From NCBI GenBank assembly GCA_936440205.1, contig OW387147.1:28359629-28423628 (forward strand): DNA of 64,000 nt. Direction: 5' to 3'. Positions within the stretch are counted from its first letter, which is position 1. The number at the start of each line of letters is the position of its first letter. Position numbers and translations under genes: made by a program. The notes under the pieces were generated by a model. The model searched no databases. It saw only the letters and a list, made by a program, of their open reading frames with translations, and was not told where the DNA came from. Below, one piece after another: positions 12,101 to 23,870 of the stretch. This DNA comes from Lepidonotus clava (taxonomy: Eukaryota > Annelida > Polychaeta > Phyllodocida > Polynoidae).

Positions 12101-15100
12101 ACCGACTTGAGTGGTCGGGTTCTGTTCACATTTTAGGATCATTATAAGTGTGTGTTGGGGTAAGGTTTGGGCAGTCTTCTGGTGCGCCTGGGCAGAGAAG
12201 CTTCTCGGCTGTGATTGTGAACCTGTGGATAGAAGAGTCTTGGGACGAGGGAAACCCGTGCCCGCCGCTGTATTAATCAACGTTAATAACGAAGCATTGG
12301 GTCATGCAGTACCGCCAATCAACAACGTAATCACAACAGAGGAGGGGAGAGAGGGGGCGCCGGTATCCGAAGGTTGGAGGAGGCATCAGGCACAAACTGG
12401 TCTACGGAGCAAGCACCGTCAGCATCAGCATCAGCAGCAGCAGAGAAAAGCATTATTTACCCAACGTTAAAGAACGGAGAGGAATTAAAGAATGAAGAAA
12501 GTCCAAAATGCGGCCGCTGGTGGTGGCCCCCATGTTGGATACTGCGGTCATGGTGGTTGTGGTGGTGGTGGTGGTGATGGTGATGGTGGTGCGGAGCTGG
12601 GGCCCGCGTGTGGCGACGAGTCCGGGTACTGCAATGGTAATCCTCCATCAGATCTGCACACTGCTCGGTTCGCTTTCTTTTTAATGAATTATACCCCTTT
12701 ATATTGATATCTGCTGCCAAATTTCAACAATGGTAGGGAGTGGTCAGTTGGAAAAACTGCGGTTTTGATTTGTGCAATTTTCTATTTAAAACATACCTGG
12801 TAACCAAGAAGGTATTAAGGCTTGACCTTAATTCCCCTTCTCAATTCTTTCCAGAGAACACCTCAGACTCTGGCCTTTTTATGTCTCTGGGCTGAAATGA
12901 CTCGGGGAATATAGATCATTGTAACTTTCATGTTTGCATATTACCATCTACTTTAGGGCTCTTGAATATATATTTATAACTATCAAAGTACTGTTTCAAA
13001 TTATTGATCAAATAGCCTGTTAACAATATTAAGTGAATACAGCTTCTTTTTGGGCCAAAAAATTTTCCTCCATATGGCAGCCCCCCCCCCCCCCCCCTAC
13101 ATTTTAGCAACAGTATTGTCTCCAGATTCCTTCTGTGAAACAGACAAAAAACATATTGCCATGTCCTAGATTTCTTGGCAAGCTTTGAATAGAAATTATT
13201 AATGGTTCTCGTTTCAATTGAGTAGGAAACTATATGAACAACTAAACTGAAAGATAACTCAACATTCCCAACTGCATTCTACGACTAAGAGATAACATTC
13301 CTACGGTCAAAAGACTCCATTCCTTTTCACGTAAGAGGCGTAACATGGTTCGAACGACAAGACAAATACAAATGACGTCAGAGGAGCCTGTCACTGCTTA
13401 GGCGAGACGACACATAAGTGATGCAGAGCATGCGCACTAATTAGAACTACCATGCCTAGTAAGGATATGGGGAAAATAGGAGGTAAATCTAAGCTATAAT
13501 TAGCCTTTAAGATTTGAATCTTAGTATAACCTCCAAAAAACACATTATATATTGCTAATACAGATATGCAGATTGTGTTAGCAATAATAGTAGTCGTTTA
13601 ACAGGATGTTAATACATTTATGTACAAGTGTCTGGAGCTATAACACACACAAAACGAACTCCAAATAAATACCAACCCTTACCCCCTTACCCCATAAAAC
13701 ATAGCGTAATAAACGTGAGTACCCTCTGGTATAACCAAATCACTCTCACTAACAAGACTTAAGTGATCAACAAAAACAAGAGTACAAACAAATCACGGTA
13801 CGGTTCACTGTGGTCACAAGAAGTTGTCAGAAACGTGGACCCCTGACTGGAGAGGTACCCTGCCTGGTACGAGTTTGGGTCAGAGGCATCTTGTGGTCTC
13901 TGGGCCATACCCTGAGCCGTGTATTAGCATGCCGTACAAAGACCTCCCACTCTGACCTCTATTGGCAAACGGAGGAACACATTAGGTCTAGATATTAAGG
14001 ACTAAATCATTAAGGCGTATTTTACTATTGGCTCCTCCTGGATTTGACCTTGAGAAAGCAGGTCAAGGTTAGAGCTCGCTGTGTACTTTTTGTACTACAG
14101 CCTCCCGCCCTTCCTCCATCCCTATCTTTGTTTGATTGTATGATTAATCTATTTGAAGAGCAGTCACACGTCCATATGTGATGGTGCTTAGGGAAGAATG
14201 TATTGCTTAATCTTCATTTAAAATTAAATGTCTTGCAGGCGTATACGGAAGTGAGAGCATAAACTGCGATTTTTTTTTCTAAATGCATTTTAATCACCGT
14301 GAGAGAAATTGTACCCAAAAAATCTGACATAGAAACAAAATTCGAAACCCAGAATGTGTTGGAATATGTATGGAAATATGTATGTTCAAATTGGACCTAA
14401 ACCCTGGCTAACCTCTAGATAATAGCACCTTATCCCCTAGATAACAGAAGAAGGGAAGAATTCTATTGTCATTGTCGGGTTCCTTTTCGGGCATTATGGA
14501 ATCGATTGTTCCCCATCTCCCTTTTAATTCGACCACTAATCTGTCCCTAAGAACAAAACCCCCCAAAGCCACACACCACACATATGCTACGGGCGTATTA
14601 CAGCCCACTGTCTTGTTAGCTGTAGCCCCGCCTGTTACAGGTCCAGGCCGTGCCAGCTGTGAGCGTGCCACCCACCATGGGGCCATGCCGACCAGGGCCA
14701 GTAACGCTACAGGTCCCAAAGGGCCGCGACCTTTCTGTACCGAGGTCAGGACAAGGTCAAGTTGTGTGTGGCATACCTGTGGTCAAGGTAGGACCTGGTC
14801 ACTTGTGCCTGGACCACGCACTCTTAGATAACCTATAGGATCTTTTTTTATCAATTGTAATTTTCTTATGAGTATCATAATGAGTCCAAAGATCCCATAT
14901 GCATAAGACTATTAAGGCAGTTGCAGATGGGCCTTACGATCAACTATTCATTCTCCTACTTCTATAGTAAATATTTACATGTGTTACATGAAAGTAATCC
15001 ATATTAATGTCACATATCATTGATTATAAAAGCCTAATTTTCTTGGTATTTTTTCGAAACAATGACTCAAGAAAAGAGGAGCAGTTATGATTTCTTGGGT

Positions 15101-18100
15101 TGCTACTTATTAACTGATATTTCGTCCACAATCACTGAGAGAACAACCAGTGAAAACCTAACCGTACCAATTCAAATTATCTGTGAGTTAGTAGAAAGTT
15201 CATGCGTCATAAAAAAACTTATTAAAAAAGAGTTGAAACTGATTATAGGGTTCTAGAGGTATCATGACTGTTATAATTTAAAGATTTCATTCACAGGATT
15301 CCCAGTGATTTTACGAAGTGGTTAGAACACCAATGGGTTGGACTTGGAAGAGGTCGGGTTTATGTGAGTGTGGGGTAAAGGGTACTGAGTGAACAAACAT
15401 CGACATTTGGATTCTAGGCTTTGGATAGAGCCCTGCACGTTAAAACTTCACAAACAAAACCGAACCTCTTTAATGCAATGTTCCCCCTTTTTAAAAAGAA
15501 ATACAGTTTTACATTATCCCGATAGGCCTAGTCACGATTGAAATATATCCCCAAAGTATTTTGTCCTCACTTGCTCTCCAATTAAACTTAAGGTATAAAG
15601 CTTCGTATAGCAGGTGTATATGCGTTGTTTATTTCGTAGGCGGATCTTAATAACCCCTAGGGAACTTCGATTTACTTAACTATTTATTTTGAAAATTTAT
15701 TACAAAATCTTTTCGCTATAAACTTACCCAGATCTTCCGCCACCAAACATGTCACCGAAGGGGTCACCTCCGAAGGGGTCACCGAACGGCTGCATCCCAA
15801 AGCCAAACCCTGCAAAAACAGTACAATGCAATTTATAGAACCCTATTTGACATTTTTGATGAGAAAACGTGGCCAGTTGCCAATGATATATTCCGCTTCG
15901 GTAGACGAGCTTTACGCATTAGTAATGGAAAGGGCGACTCAAGGGGACATGCTGCCAATATAAACATTCCAAGTTTATGGTAGATTTGATAGCTTTTGTT
16001 CTATGTAACTGGATATTACGCATTGACACTTCTCGCAGGGACTCACAATTAAAAGGAAAACCTTAAAATGTAAACATACGGACTTCATCTCTAGACACAG
16101 CAATGAACAGCGTCATTATCGCCATTTCAAATACATTACTTTAGATATATCATACTTTCATATGCCTTATCAACACAAAATCTGCTTTATAAACCAACAA
16201 AGACACCCACTAAGATCTAAGGCCATGCAGGTATTTTTTCCTTTCATTATATTTAAGAAGTATTTTAGCTAATAGTAATTTCATCTGACTAACCAGATTG
16301 GCCACCGAGGAAATCTGCGAATGGATCCCGTCCTCCAAAGAACTCCCGGAAGACGTCTTCAGGGTTGCGGAATGTGAAGTGTCCAAAGCCGCTGTAGCCG
16401 CCAAAGTCAAAGTCGGCCTCGTTGACCCCGCTGAGGCCGGATTTACCGTACCGGTCATACACATCGCGCTTCTCCTCTGAAATGACAAAGAATGCATGGT
16501 AAGTTTTGAAATAATAAAGTCAATAACTCTTATAGATATCCTTTTTTATTTCATCCATATTTTTCCCCTTCAGAATAGGTTGATGTAACATTTGGTTTTA
16601 TATTAAATTTTCAAAAGTTCCTGTCCTGCGCATAATTGGCATAAAATATATATTTTACTGGTAGTTAGATAAGTGTCGGTACAAAAGTTATACAATTTTA
16701 AATCATGATAATTAGCAAACAAAAATACATGTGCCAATTCCGTAAAGAGTGTTTCAAAATATTATAAGTTTTATAGATGAGACAGTAACAAGCAGTTATC
16801 AATAAAAATGTGTCCATTGAAAAAATTACAAGGATTATAAGGGATACATTAATGATCAGCTATCAATAAAATTACGTTAAATACGTTATACGTTAAATAC
16901 GTTAATAAAATATAGTAAGATATTTCGAAACTTGTGTATCTGGTCATCAGCCAAATACTCTTATATCTTAAAATGCCCATGTTGCATGATTAGATCTAGA
17001 AATACGCACTGTCTGATAAAACTTCATACGCCTCTGAGATCTCTTTGAACCGTTTCTCTGCCTCCTCTTTGTTCTCGGGGTTCTTGTCGGGATGCCACTT
17101 TAGCGCCATCTTCCGGTACCTGCAGGAATTAGGGCAACATAATGGTTACTGTTCACGAGTCCCTGAGAATTGTAGGACTGTTGAAAGTGCTGGAAGTGCA
17201 TTCTATTAAATGCTCATTTACGTATTAATACAATTTGTTGACTAAGCTAACAAAAACTGAAACTGAAAGGAATTTTAACTCAAAGGAAAACTCAAAGCTT
17301 TTAATCTGGATGGTTGTATTTCAATCATTCTATATTGTACAATGCTGATAGCTGGCTCCCTTAAGGATAGACAACAGCGGGCAGGCCGTTATTTGCAATA
17401 TCTCCACTTATTTTCTTAATTGATAAGATACAGTATCGTATCATATACCAAATGAAAGGTAATAATTTTCTCTATCTTATGACATAAATAAAGTTATATT
17501 TTAATCATTATCCTTAATAAAATGAATTAAAAACCAATTTCTCAACTTTTATTTTTTGAACATGGATATCTCCTTTAGTATTAAGGTTACAAACTTCAAA
17601 CTTTGTGTATCTCCTCATAAGGTTGTTTTGCAGGGAAGCGTGTCTCAGATTTTTGATTTAGGTCCTAGTTTTTGTTTTATGACAAAAAACGGTAAACTTT
17701 TGGTAATTTTTTGAAACTTAATTTTCTAGATTTCATAAAACAAAAACCAGGACCTAAATTAAAAATCTGAGACACACTTCCCTGCAAATGACCATGATGT
17801 ACTTGTGTAAGAAATTTCAAGCCTTTAGGTGAAATATTTACTGAGATATCAACGTTCAAAAAATTGTTGGAGAAATAGGAATTTTAAAGTTTCCGGTTGT
17901 GATGCATAGGTATCCATAAGAATATATCTTTATGGTTTATACCATCAGATAGGATAATTAATTGGCTTTTTGATGTTATATGATATAAACATAAGAAATT
18001 AGGAATATAGAAATAGTAATAAGATTACTGCGACCATAGCAAAACACCCCGTATCACCTGTTGTCTATCCTTAAGTTAAGGGATATTATTTAACCTATTC

Positions 18101-18337
18101 ATTTTTTTCCATATAGCGGCCAGAAAGTCTTTATTCTATTACTCACAAACTTTTATACTATTTTCTTTTTGAAAAAAATAATATGGGAACACCATGTGGA
18201 TATGCATTTCATATGACAACTGCTAAGTTAACATTGATCTTTATGACAACGGGCCACTGTACGTACGCCTTTTTGATCTCGCTGGCAGTGGCTTCTCGAT
18301 TGATGCCCAGCGCGTGGTAGTAGTCTGCTTCCGACAT
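9149..18337 (-). CDS. DNAJB6: DNAJB6/DNAJB2-type J-domain co-chaperone, six coding exons
   Basis: Coding exons on the minus strand: 18337-18267, 17119-17010, 16476-16294, 15809-15728, 9709-9596 and 9245-9149. All junctions are AG/GT and phases agree, giving 657 bases and 218 residues. Residues 3-69 are a J domain ([20 protein letters not shown] at the start, HPD at 33-35, [17 protein letters not shown] at the end). The J domain stimulates the ATPase of Hsp70. Residues 71-149 are G/F rich ([15 protein letters not shown]). Residues 150-175 are a short S/T stretch including STSTST. Residues 176-211 ([17 protein letters not shown]...) match the C-terminal beta segment that in vertebrate DNAJB6/DNAJB8 binds aggregation-prone clients. 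The human short isoform is about 241 residues, so the S/T part is shorter here. It acts in cytosol or nucleus. The start codon context is good (A at -3). DNAJB2 or DNAJB8 naming is possible; an invertebrate is likely to have a single pro-orthologue. Confidence 0.93.
12457..12717 (-). other. Histidine-run ORF behind a TATA box, coding status doubtful
   Basis: On the minus strand a TATAAAGG box (about 12701) is followed within about 60 bases by an ATG ([17 protein letters not shown]...) and an ORF with eleven consecutive histidines, then [16 protein letters not shown] before the stop. The frame is also open upstream of this ATG, back to a non-ATG codon. On the plus strand the same DNA is a GGT/GAT trinucleotide tract, so the histidines could simply be a microsatellite. 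No domain is recognised. It lies inside the fourth intron of the DNAJB6-like gene on the same strand. Confidence 0.2.
12545..12592. repeat. Trinucleotide tract (GGT)n with GAT interruptions
   Basis: Runs of GGTGGTGGT and GATGGTGATGGTGG occur inside a GC-rich island. A CAGCAT/CAGCAG run lies just upstream at about 12417-12440. Confidence 0.8.
13373..13380. promoter_or_regulatory. CRE palindrome TGACGTCA
   Basis: A perfect 8-bp CREB/ATF consensus. An NRF1-like GCATGCGCA follows about 50 bases later. Together they look promoter-like within the large intron, but no exon is visible beside them. Confidence 0.4.
14045..14065. promoter_or_regulatory. Everted nuclear-receptor half-site pair (ER9)
   Basis: TGACCT (14045-14050), nine bases, then AGGTCA (14060-14065) running directly into AGGTTA. 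Two consensus half-sites occur within 21 bp, about 0.7 kb from the DR5. Confidence 0.35.
14743..14759 (+). promoter_or_regulatory. Perfect DR5 retinoic-acid-response-type element
   Basis: AGGTCA GGACA AGGTCA: two exact consensus half-sites as a direct repeat with a 5-base spacer. This is the classical RAR/RXR arrangement. It lies in the fourth intron of the DNAJB6-like gene, in a locally GC-rich block. Binding is inferred from the motif alone. Confidence 0.55.
15315..15470 (+). repeat. Decayed SINE-like sequence
   Basis: GTGGTTAGAACA resembles the tRNA A-box region, and GCCCTGCACGTTAAAACTT resembles the body of the intact SINE at 55657 (CCCTGCACATTAAAGAAAAC). No target duplication was found and most of the middle does not align by eye. 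Confidence 0.35.
16873..16904. repeat. Two perfect tandem copies of a 16-mer
   Basis: TACGTTAAATACGTTA is repeated exactly twice, head to tail, in the intron between coding exons 2 and 3. Each copy itself contains two TACGTTA heptamers. Confidence 0.9.
17361..18074. mobile_element. Palindromic non-autonomous transposon with TTAA duplication
   Basis: TTAA (17361-17364) is followed by GGATAGACAACAG. The other end is CTGTTGTCTATCC followed by TTAA (18071-18074). The terminal repeats are therefore inverted copies between two TTAA tetranucleotides, the signature of piggyBac-like or Kolobok-like insertion. A second, internal inverted repeat of about 53 bp per arm (17630-17683 against 17733-17786, both including GTCTCAGATTTTT-type sequence) makes it a foldback. 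It has no coding capacity and lies in the first coding intron of the DNAJB6-like gene. Confidence 0.85.
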
Positions 18338-18413
18338 GTTGGGATGTTATGGGTCACCGGTTCGGGGTCAGTACACGGTCACGCTGTAGGTTCACAAGGG
18401 GCCCTCCTCACAC
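18338..18413 (-). other. 5' UTR part of the start-codon exon
   Basis: On the minus strand, TTTTTCCCCTTCCAG ends at 18414, a strong acceptor with a polypyrimidine tract. The exon thus starts at 18413 and has 76 noncoding bases before the ATG. This implies at least one noncoding exon further upstream (higher coordinates). A direct repeat of GGGTCA with 8-base spacing (18351-18370) lies inside it. Confidence 0.7.
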
Positions 18414-19499
18414 CTGGAAGGGGAAAAACAACATTAGTTAGAAACTGATCAATTTATTTAAAGTAGACTCTGCCACTGGAAAAACACAGTCAAATTTTTG
18501 CACTGTTAATAATATACTTAGAACTACCTACCACTGAAACTATGATAGGTGTCCACACAGAAACAATTGCTCTAAAAGCTGTTCAAAAACGCTGACACTC
18601 TTTTTCTTGCAATATTCGGTTTACTTTGAATCATGAATTTTAAGCTGACGAATTTTAGTAATTTTGTGGGAAATGTTTTTATAATTAATTGAAATTAGAA
18701 TAGTCACGTTTTCAAAGACAGGTATGCACAGTAATGTGGTTTACTTGCAAGTGGCCTATTTATTGTGAAACAGCTACAGCGACTGTCTAGACGTAACACA
18801 AACACCTGAGCTGTATATGAAGCCTGAGAAGCACTCAAATGGGGGGCTGTCCAACCCGCCATACCTGTACTACCGTAAAACCCCAAACGAAAAATAAATA
18901 CTACTTTTTCACGTTCTATTTAATATATATAATCTTATGTATTGAGGATCACTTTCCTTCTTAACCTTTGTCACTCAAAGTTTTTATGCATTGTTATAAT
19001 ATCAGCTGTATAAAACCACCTAAGTGCTCTTAGATAGTGCACTTTTCAACTTTGTATATTTTGTGTACATATATCTGTTGTTTAAATATTAATAATCAAT
19101 ACTGATATCGCGAGAGTTATGCTATTCTCAACGAACAAATATCAGTGCAAACCGTGCCAACATTCCAACATAGATAATTGGTAACCAGCGGCGACAACAC
19201 AACTTTGACTGGTTGCTCGTCATCAGCCAAACCCAAAATCTACCGAGGCTCCTCTACACCTCTCCTCAGCGCCCAGAGAAATCATTTAGGCCCTATGAGT
19301 TGTTGTTGAGTAGGCCACTACCACCTCGCTTACATAGGAGGGCCATCTCGCATCCCCTTTTACCTACCTACTTAGTTTTATCTATAGATACGTGTACTAC
19401 GCCTCACATTGGCCCTATTCCCTCCCAATGTCTTGACTTATATCTTGGTGCGTCCCAGCTGGATTGCCCTCTCTAGTTCTATATTGTACAGTGTTTTCC

Positions 19500-19582
19500 T
19501 GATGAAGGGCGTTTCCTGATGTAGGGGTTCACTTTCTGTTTTTGCAATTATTCAATATTTCATACCGTTGAAATAAAGCCTT
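19500..19582 (+). repeat. Possible LINE-type 3' tail fragment
   Basis: CCTGATGAAGGGCGTTTCCTGATG, then GTTGAAATAAAGCC, resembles the ...GATGAAGG...GAAATAAAG ending common to many animal retroposons. No reverse-transcriptase ORF is present, so this is a weak call. Confidence 0.2.
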
Positions 19583-20689
19583 TGAAAAGGCATAGGTTTT
19601 AAGGAAAAAAAGTTAATACGTATTGATTGAAAAAACGTTATTCCAAAATCATATTCTCAATAAAATCCTCCGCAAAACTAGCACGTAAATATGAACGGAA
19701 TTTTTAAGACAACGACGCCAAGCAAGTTTATATGACATATCAAATGATTATCTAATTAAGTTGAACTTTATCATTAAATCAATAAAAAGTTCAGTATTCT
19801 CACGAAGTGAAACCGCTAGAATTACTTCCCCCTAGGTGTCAAGGGGCAACAAGTTTGGCACAACTTACATTTATTTCTGTACATTTCAATGTCAGATGTA
19901 TAAATTCGCTTTATCAATTAAGTTTTGTAAGCTATTCGGATCTATCTAAATTATCAACAGCAGAATAGTTTAAAAGGAAAATTGCTAGTAACTGGGGAAA
20001 GGATAGTAGATTAGATTCCGAAAAACTACCTTCTCCAAAACCATCTCTTTGTTCGGATTTCATGCTCCGTCGGTAGGCAACCTTTCCAATCAACACCTCG
20101 CTGCCTGCCTTGGACATGGGTTATTATGCTTGCACATCATTCTCTGCCTCCTCCCTAACCTCCTCACGCCCCTGGTTCCTATTTTTACCGCCCTTCGTCT
20201 AGCTCTCTGGTCTCTGAGTATGTGGGTCGCCCAATCCCCTTACGCCGGATGGTCCCTGCCCGCCTTATCTCCGCCGACAGGGGTTCCCGCCAGGGGGCTC
20301 TCCGCTAGGCCTTAGCTGGTTCCTGGCAGTGTTCCTTGTGTTCAACACATCTACGACCGGAAACCAGCAACAACAAAGACGGCCTAGCTGAATTAGCATA
20401 GAGGTGAACCTGTTTCTCTTTTTACTTATTTATTTATCATTTATTGTTACTTCGTATTTAGACATATTTTCTCTTAATAATCAGTCACTAAACGCAAAGT
20501 AAGGTGTTATTGGTATCTATAACAATATAAAAATAAATCAACGAAATGAAATAAATGAAAAACAAAACAAAACAAAAACAAAAAACAGTCAAATTCTAGG
20601 GTTGCTGACCTACAAAAATAACCACAGCTCTACATACTTTCACCTCTCACACAAATGAGGTGTTAATGACTGAAGGTACAGTCTGGTGG

Positions 20690-23110
20690 CAGGCTATAAA
20701 CATGTCGTAGAACCCACCCCTCAGACCACGCCCACTTACCACTCCTACCCATACCCACACCACACGTGTCTATACACACCTCACCCCTAGTAATGAGTGG
20801 GGTCGGCCAGTCACCTACATACACTCTCACCTTACCACATGCATGTCACTGACTGCATATGGTCTATGTATGTACATATGGTCTCTGTATGTATCTACCC
20901 ACCACCCTACCAAAACCACCTCTCATTTTCTAAGCGTCAAATCCACATGGTTTATTCTCAGTATTCTACTCTGTCCAATCTATATGTATACTGAATCCTA
21001 TGAACTGCTAATAGATTCGAAACTTCAATCAAATAGTTAGCTTTTAGTGGCTTGACGTTTGAGTTTATTAGATCGATATTTAACAATAATTCAATGCATA
21101 AAAGTAAAATACTCAGACAACTACTTTATACAGGGTACCAACCCACATTCCATTTTCAAATTCCCTGTGCTTTCCCTGAGATTTCCCTGTCCCGCAGCGA
21201 TTTTTCCCTGTGTCACATCCAACAAGTTGTTCAATCCAAAAGCCTCTGTGTGCAGAAAAAATTTGGACAACCCAAAAAAAGTCAAATGCCTAATACCCTG
21301 AGAATCAAGGATTTCAGAACCTGGCCAAATGAAATTTGTTGTGTTTTGGCAAAATTTGCAAATGCCCTGTGAGTGTTTTCCCTGTCGGGGAATTGTTTTT
21401 TCGCCATTTTCTCTGTTTTCCCATTGTTGTTGGTACCCTGTTTATATACGTATTGACTGATTCATAATAATGGTAATTATGCACAGAAACAAATATTTCT
21501 ATTCTCCTAATGTCTAGTCAGTGCGATAACTCAACCTACGTAAATTCCCTGTACTCCGTATCAGGTGTAAGATCGGCAACAACCCCCATACTACATTCAA
21601 TGACTTGTAAACCATCCCTCCCAATACACGTCAAATGCCCTTAGCATACTTTTTCTTCGTACGAGTAGTCACGGGTTCATGTAATTTGCCACATCTCTGC
21701 ACAATGACTGAGCTCGCCTCACACCCCAACAACTCCCAAAGAACGGGCCCATGGCTGAACATACCAGTCTACCATCTGACCCCTGTAACGTGAACACCAC
21801 TTCTGAAGGGGACACCTCCATACGTATAGAACTCCTCTGTGTGATATATTTATTATTTTCGTATGATATATTTATATACATCTCTCTCCCGTATAAACAG
21901 GAATATCCATGACCTGCATATATCAAGTGGAGGTTTTCCATCATGTGATTGTCAAATGCATTTATATATCCCAGTCATATGGTACATTAATTGTCTATGA
22001 AATAGCTCTCAGCTTGGGATCAGTCTATAGTACATGGTATACCGTGGACTGTGCAACCTCTATAGATTCACTATAAAGTAAGTGATATCTGTGCTTCTCA
22101 CATATACACGCGTTTGTTACAGTTAAACATTAATTTCTATTGTTTTTTAATATATTATTTTTGTTTGTAATTGTAGAATTGTATTTATGTAAGTAAATCG
22201 GCCCTGATCTTGCTTTCTTTATTCCCTCATTTCATATACTAGTATTATGTAAGAGGTACATCCCCTTCCCGGCAAACATGTAATTCGTTGCCTCACTGAC
22301 ACGAATTCGCAAACTGCATAGTAGGAACACAAGAAGAATAACTTCACCTCGCACATCCTGGAAACAATACACCTCTACTCGTCATCTATTGACACATTCC
22401 TCCTCTCATACGTTTAAAATACATTATATCTTACCTGTATCAATCACCTAGATACAGGTGCAAATAGGCTGATTTCCTCCCTTCACTGGTTATTGAACTG
22501 GTGCTCCTCTTTCTTTAACTAGTATAAGTCATACGGTTCATTTTTCCCGATCGTTGAACTAGCACATCCTCATCTGTAACCATGGAATGTCCATAGACTG
22601 TCTATAGAATAGTTCCGCTGTAAGTGTAAGGCCCACAGCTGTACAGTGCACTTTTTTCTCCGCACATATCCTCAAACGAGTGCACCTATTCCAACAACCC
22701 AGACACGTTCACAGTTCATTTCCTCCATTGACACTCTGTGACAGATGCACCCATTGCTGTAACTCACACACCTATAGTACCCGACACAGTGCCTTTCCTC
22801 ACCTCACCTGTCTCACACCTCTCCTGCCCGTTCACCACCCTGGAGGATCACCTGAGCCCCATGGGTGAGTCGGATCCAACGCTCGCTGACATGAGATCTC
22901 CGTCGTTCACCACGTCTCTACCCTGCCTCCTCCTGTCGACTGTCCTGCATACCTCCCGACCACTGTCTATGCTGAACCACCACCCTGCAGGAGAGACTCC
23001 CCACTCCACCTCCTCCACACCCGCCTCACACAATGGGCCTTGCTGCAGCTGTGCCTCTCTTGTTGAGAGTCTGTCGTCAAAAAGGCCAGTGATGCCCGCC
23101 CTCTGACGTG
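20690..23110. other. Block with plus-strand G depletion, C/T and CA rich
   Basis: Long stretches such as 20700-20960 and 22260-23090 read as C, T and A with few G. There are scattered ORFs of up to 122 codons rich in P, S, T and H and without domains. GGGTGAGTCGG near 22864 looks like a splice donor. The skew may reflect transcription of an unannotated RNA, or simple-sequence drift. Confidence 0.35.
21131..21440. mobile_element. 310-bp non-autonomous DNA transposon, CAGGGTACCAAC ends
   Basis: The left end is CAGGGTACCAACCCACA. The right end on the minus strand is CAGGGTACCAACAACAA, giving a 12-bp perfect terminal inverted repeat. TTTATA flanks both sides (21125-21130 and 21441-21446). The interior repeats TTTCCCTG several times near each end, as subterminal repeats do. 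Overlapping ORFs here are incidental. It is probably hAT-like by its CAGGG ends. Confidence 0.8.
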
Positions 23111-23856
23111 AGCGTCACACTGAGTGCGTGTAGAGACCATCGACATGTTGTGGTGCTGATAGCCTCTTCACACTACTGTTGACAGGATCATGATTTAACA
23201 TGGGACTCCTAAAGAGCACTAATTGCCATTTGAAAAACTTTTTTTTTCAATAAACATGCACGGTAAAACACACTTTGACTATAATATTTTGTTTAAATTT
23301 TGATTTGATCACAATTAATACTGTAGGAAGGATGCCTAAATAGAATAATTTTCACTGAAAGTTACATGCACTTTTTAATTGTGAATAAAGCTGTCAGAAT
23401 ATCATAACAAAAACTGGAATGTCATCGGTTCAATGAGCTGTGAGAAGATTCTTGAAAATCAAAGACTAGTTTATTGACTTTCAGAACTTATCCAGTCCGT
23501 AGGCAACTGTGCAGACTGAGGAGATTCTGAGAGGCATTTTAACACATTTTTTTTTAAATTTTTACATTGATTTTGTGTGAAGTTGGTGGCTTCCCTAAAG
23601 CACTTAAAGTAAGTTTCCCATGTAGATCTGGTTTATATCTACTGCCAGTGTAAAAGAGGTAGGAGACCTCGCCGACCACGCCATGAGCTACATGAGGTGA
23701 CTCTTGACACACAAACCCACACAGTATCAACACGCGGGCCGCAGAGCCAGTAAACCAGGAAAGGATGAGTCAAAATGGCCCAAAAAAATAATTCAACTAC
23801 TGTAACGTTAGGGAAAAAAAGTAAAATTAAAGGCAGTTTAGGGCTCCATTGTTTGA

Positions 23857-23870
23857 GTGACCATGGCAAC
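23857..23870. promoter_or_regulatory. Perfect RFX X-box
   Basis: GTGACCATGGCAAC fits GTNRCC-AT-RGYAAC exactly, with a 2-base centre. It lies in a block (about 23.72-23.99 kb) with more CpG and more complex sequence than its flanks, as conserved regulatory elements have. Confidence 0.45.

Larger units (their letters stand above)
9710..15727 (-). other. Large fourth intron of the DNAJB6-like gene
   Basis: This 6-kb intron separates the G/F-encoding exon from the S/T and beta-segment exons; the other introns between coding exons are 0.35-1.15 kb. It contains the GC-rich island with a His-run ORF (about 12.1-12.7 kb), a CRE and an NRF1-like GCATGCGCA near 13.37-13.44 kb, an everted receptor pair at 14045, the DR5 at 14743, and a decayed SINE-like piece at 15.3 kb. 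Such a layout could hide an alternative promoter or cassette exon, but I found no exon with clean flanking splice sites. Confidence 0.6.

Noticed and set aside
20049-20390. Possible retroelement coding fragment (P/L-rich ORF)
   Set aside because: No reverse-transcriptase, integrase or other mobile-element motif could be identified in any frame.
22738-23106. 122-codon P/S/T-rich ORF
   Set aside because: Reads through C/T-rich low-complexity DNA; no domain and no splice acceptor to begin it.
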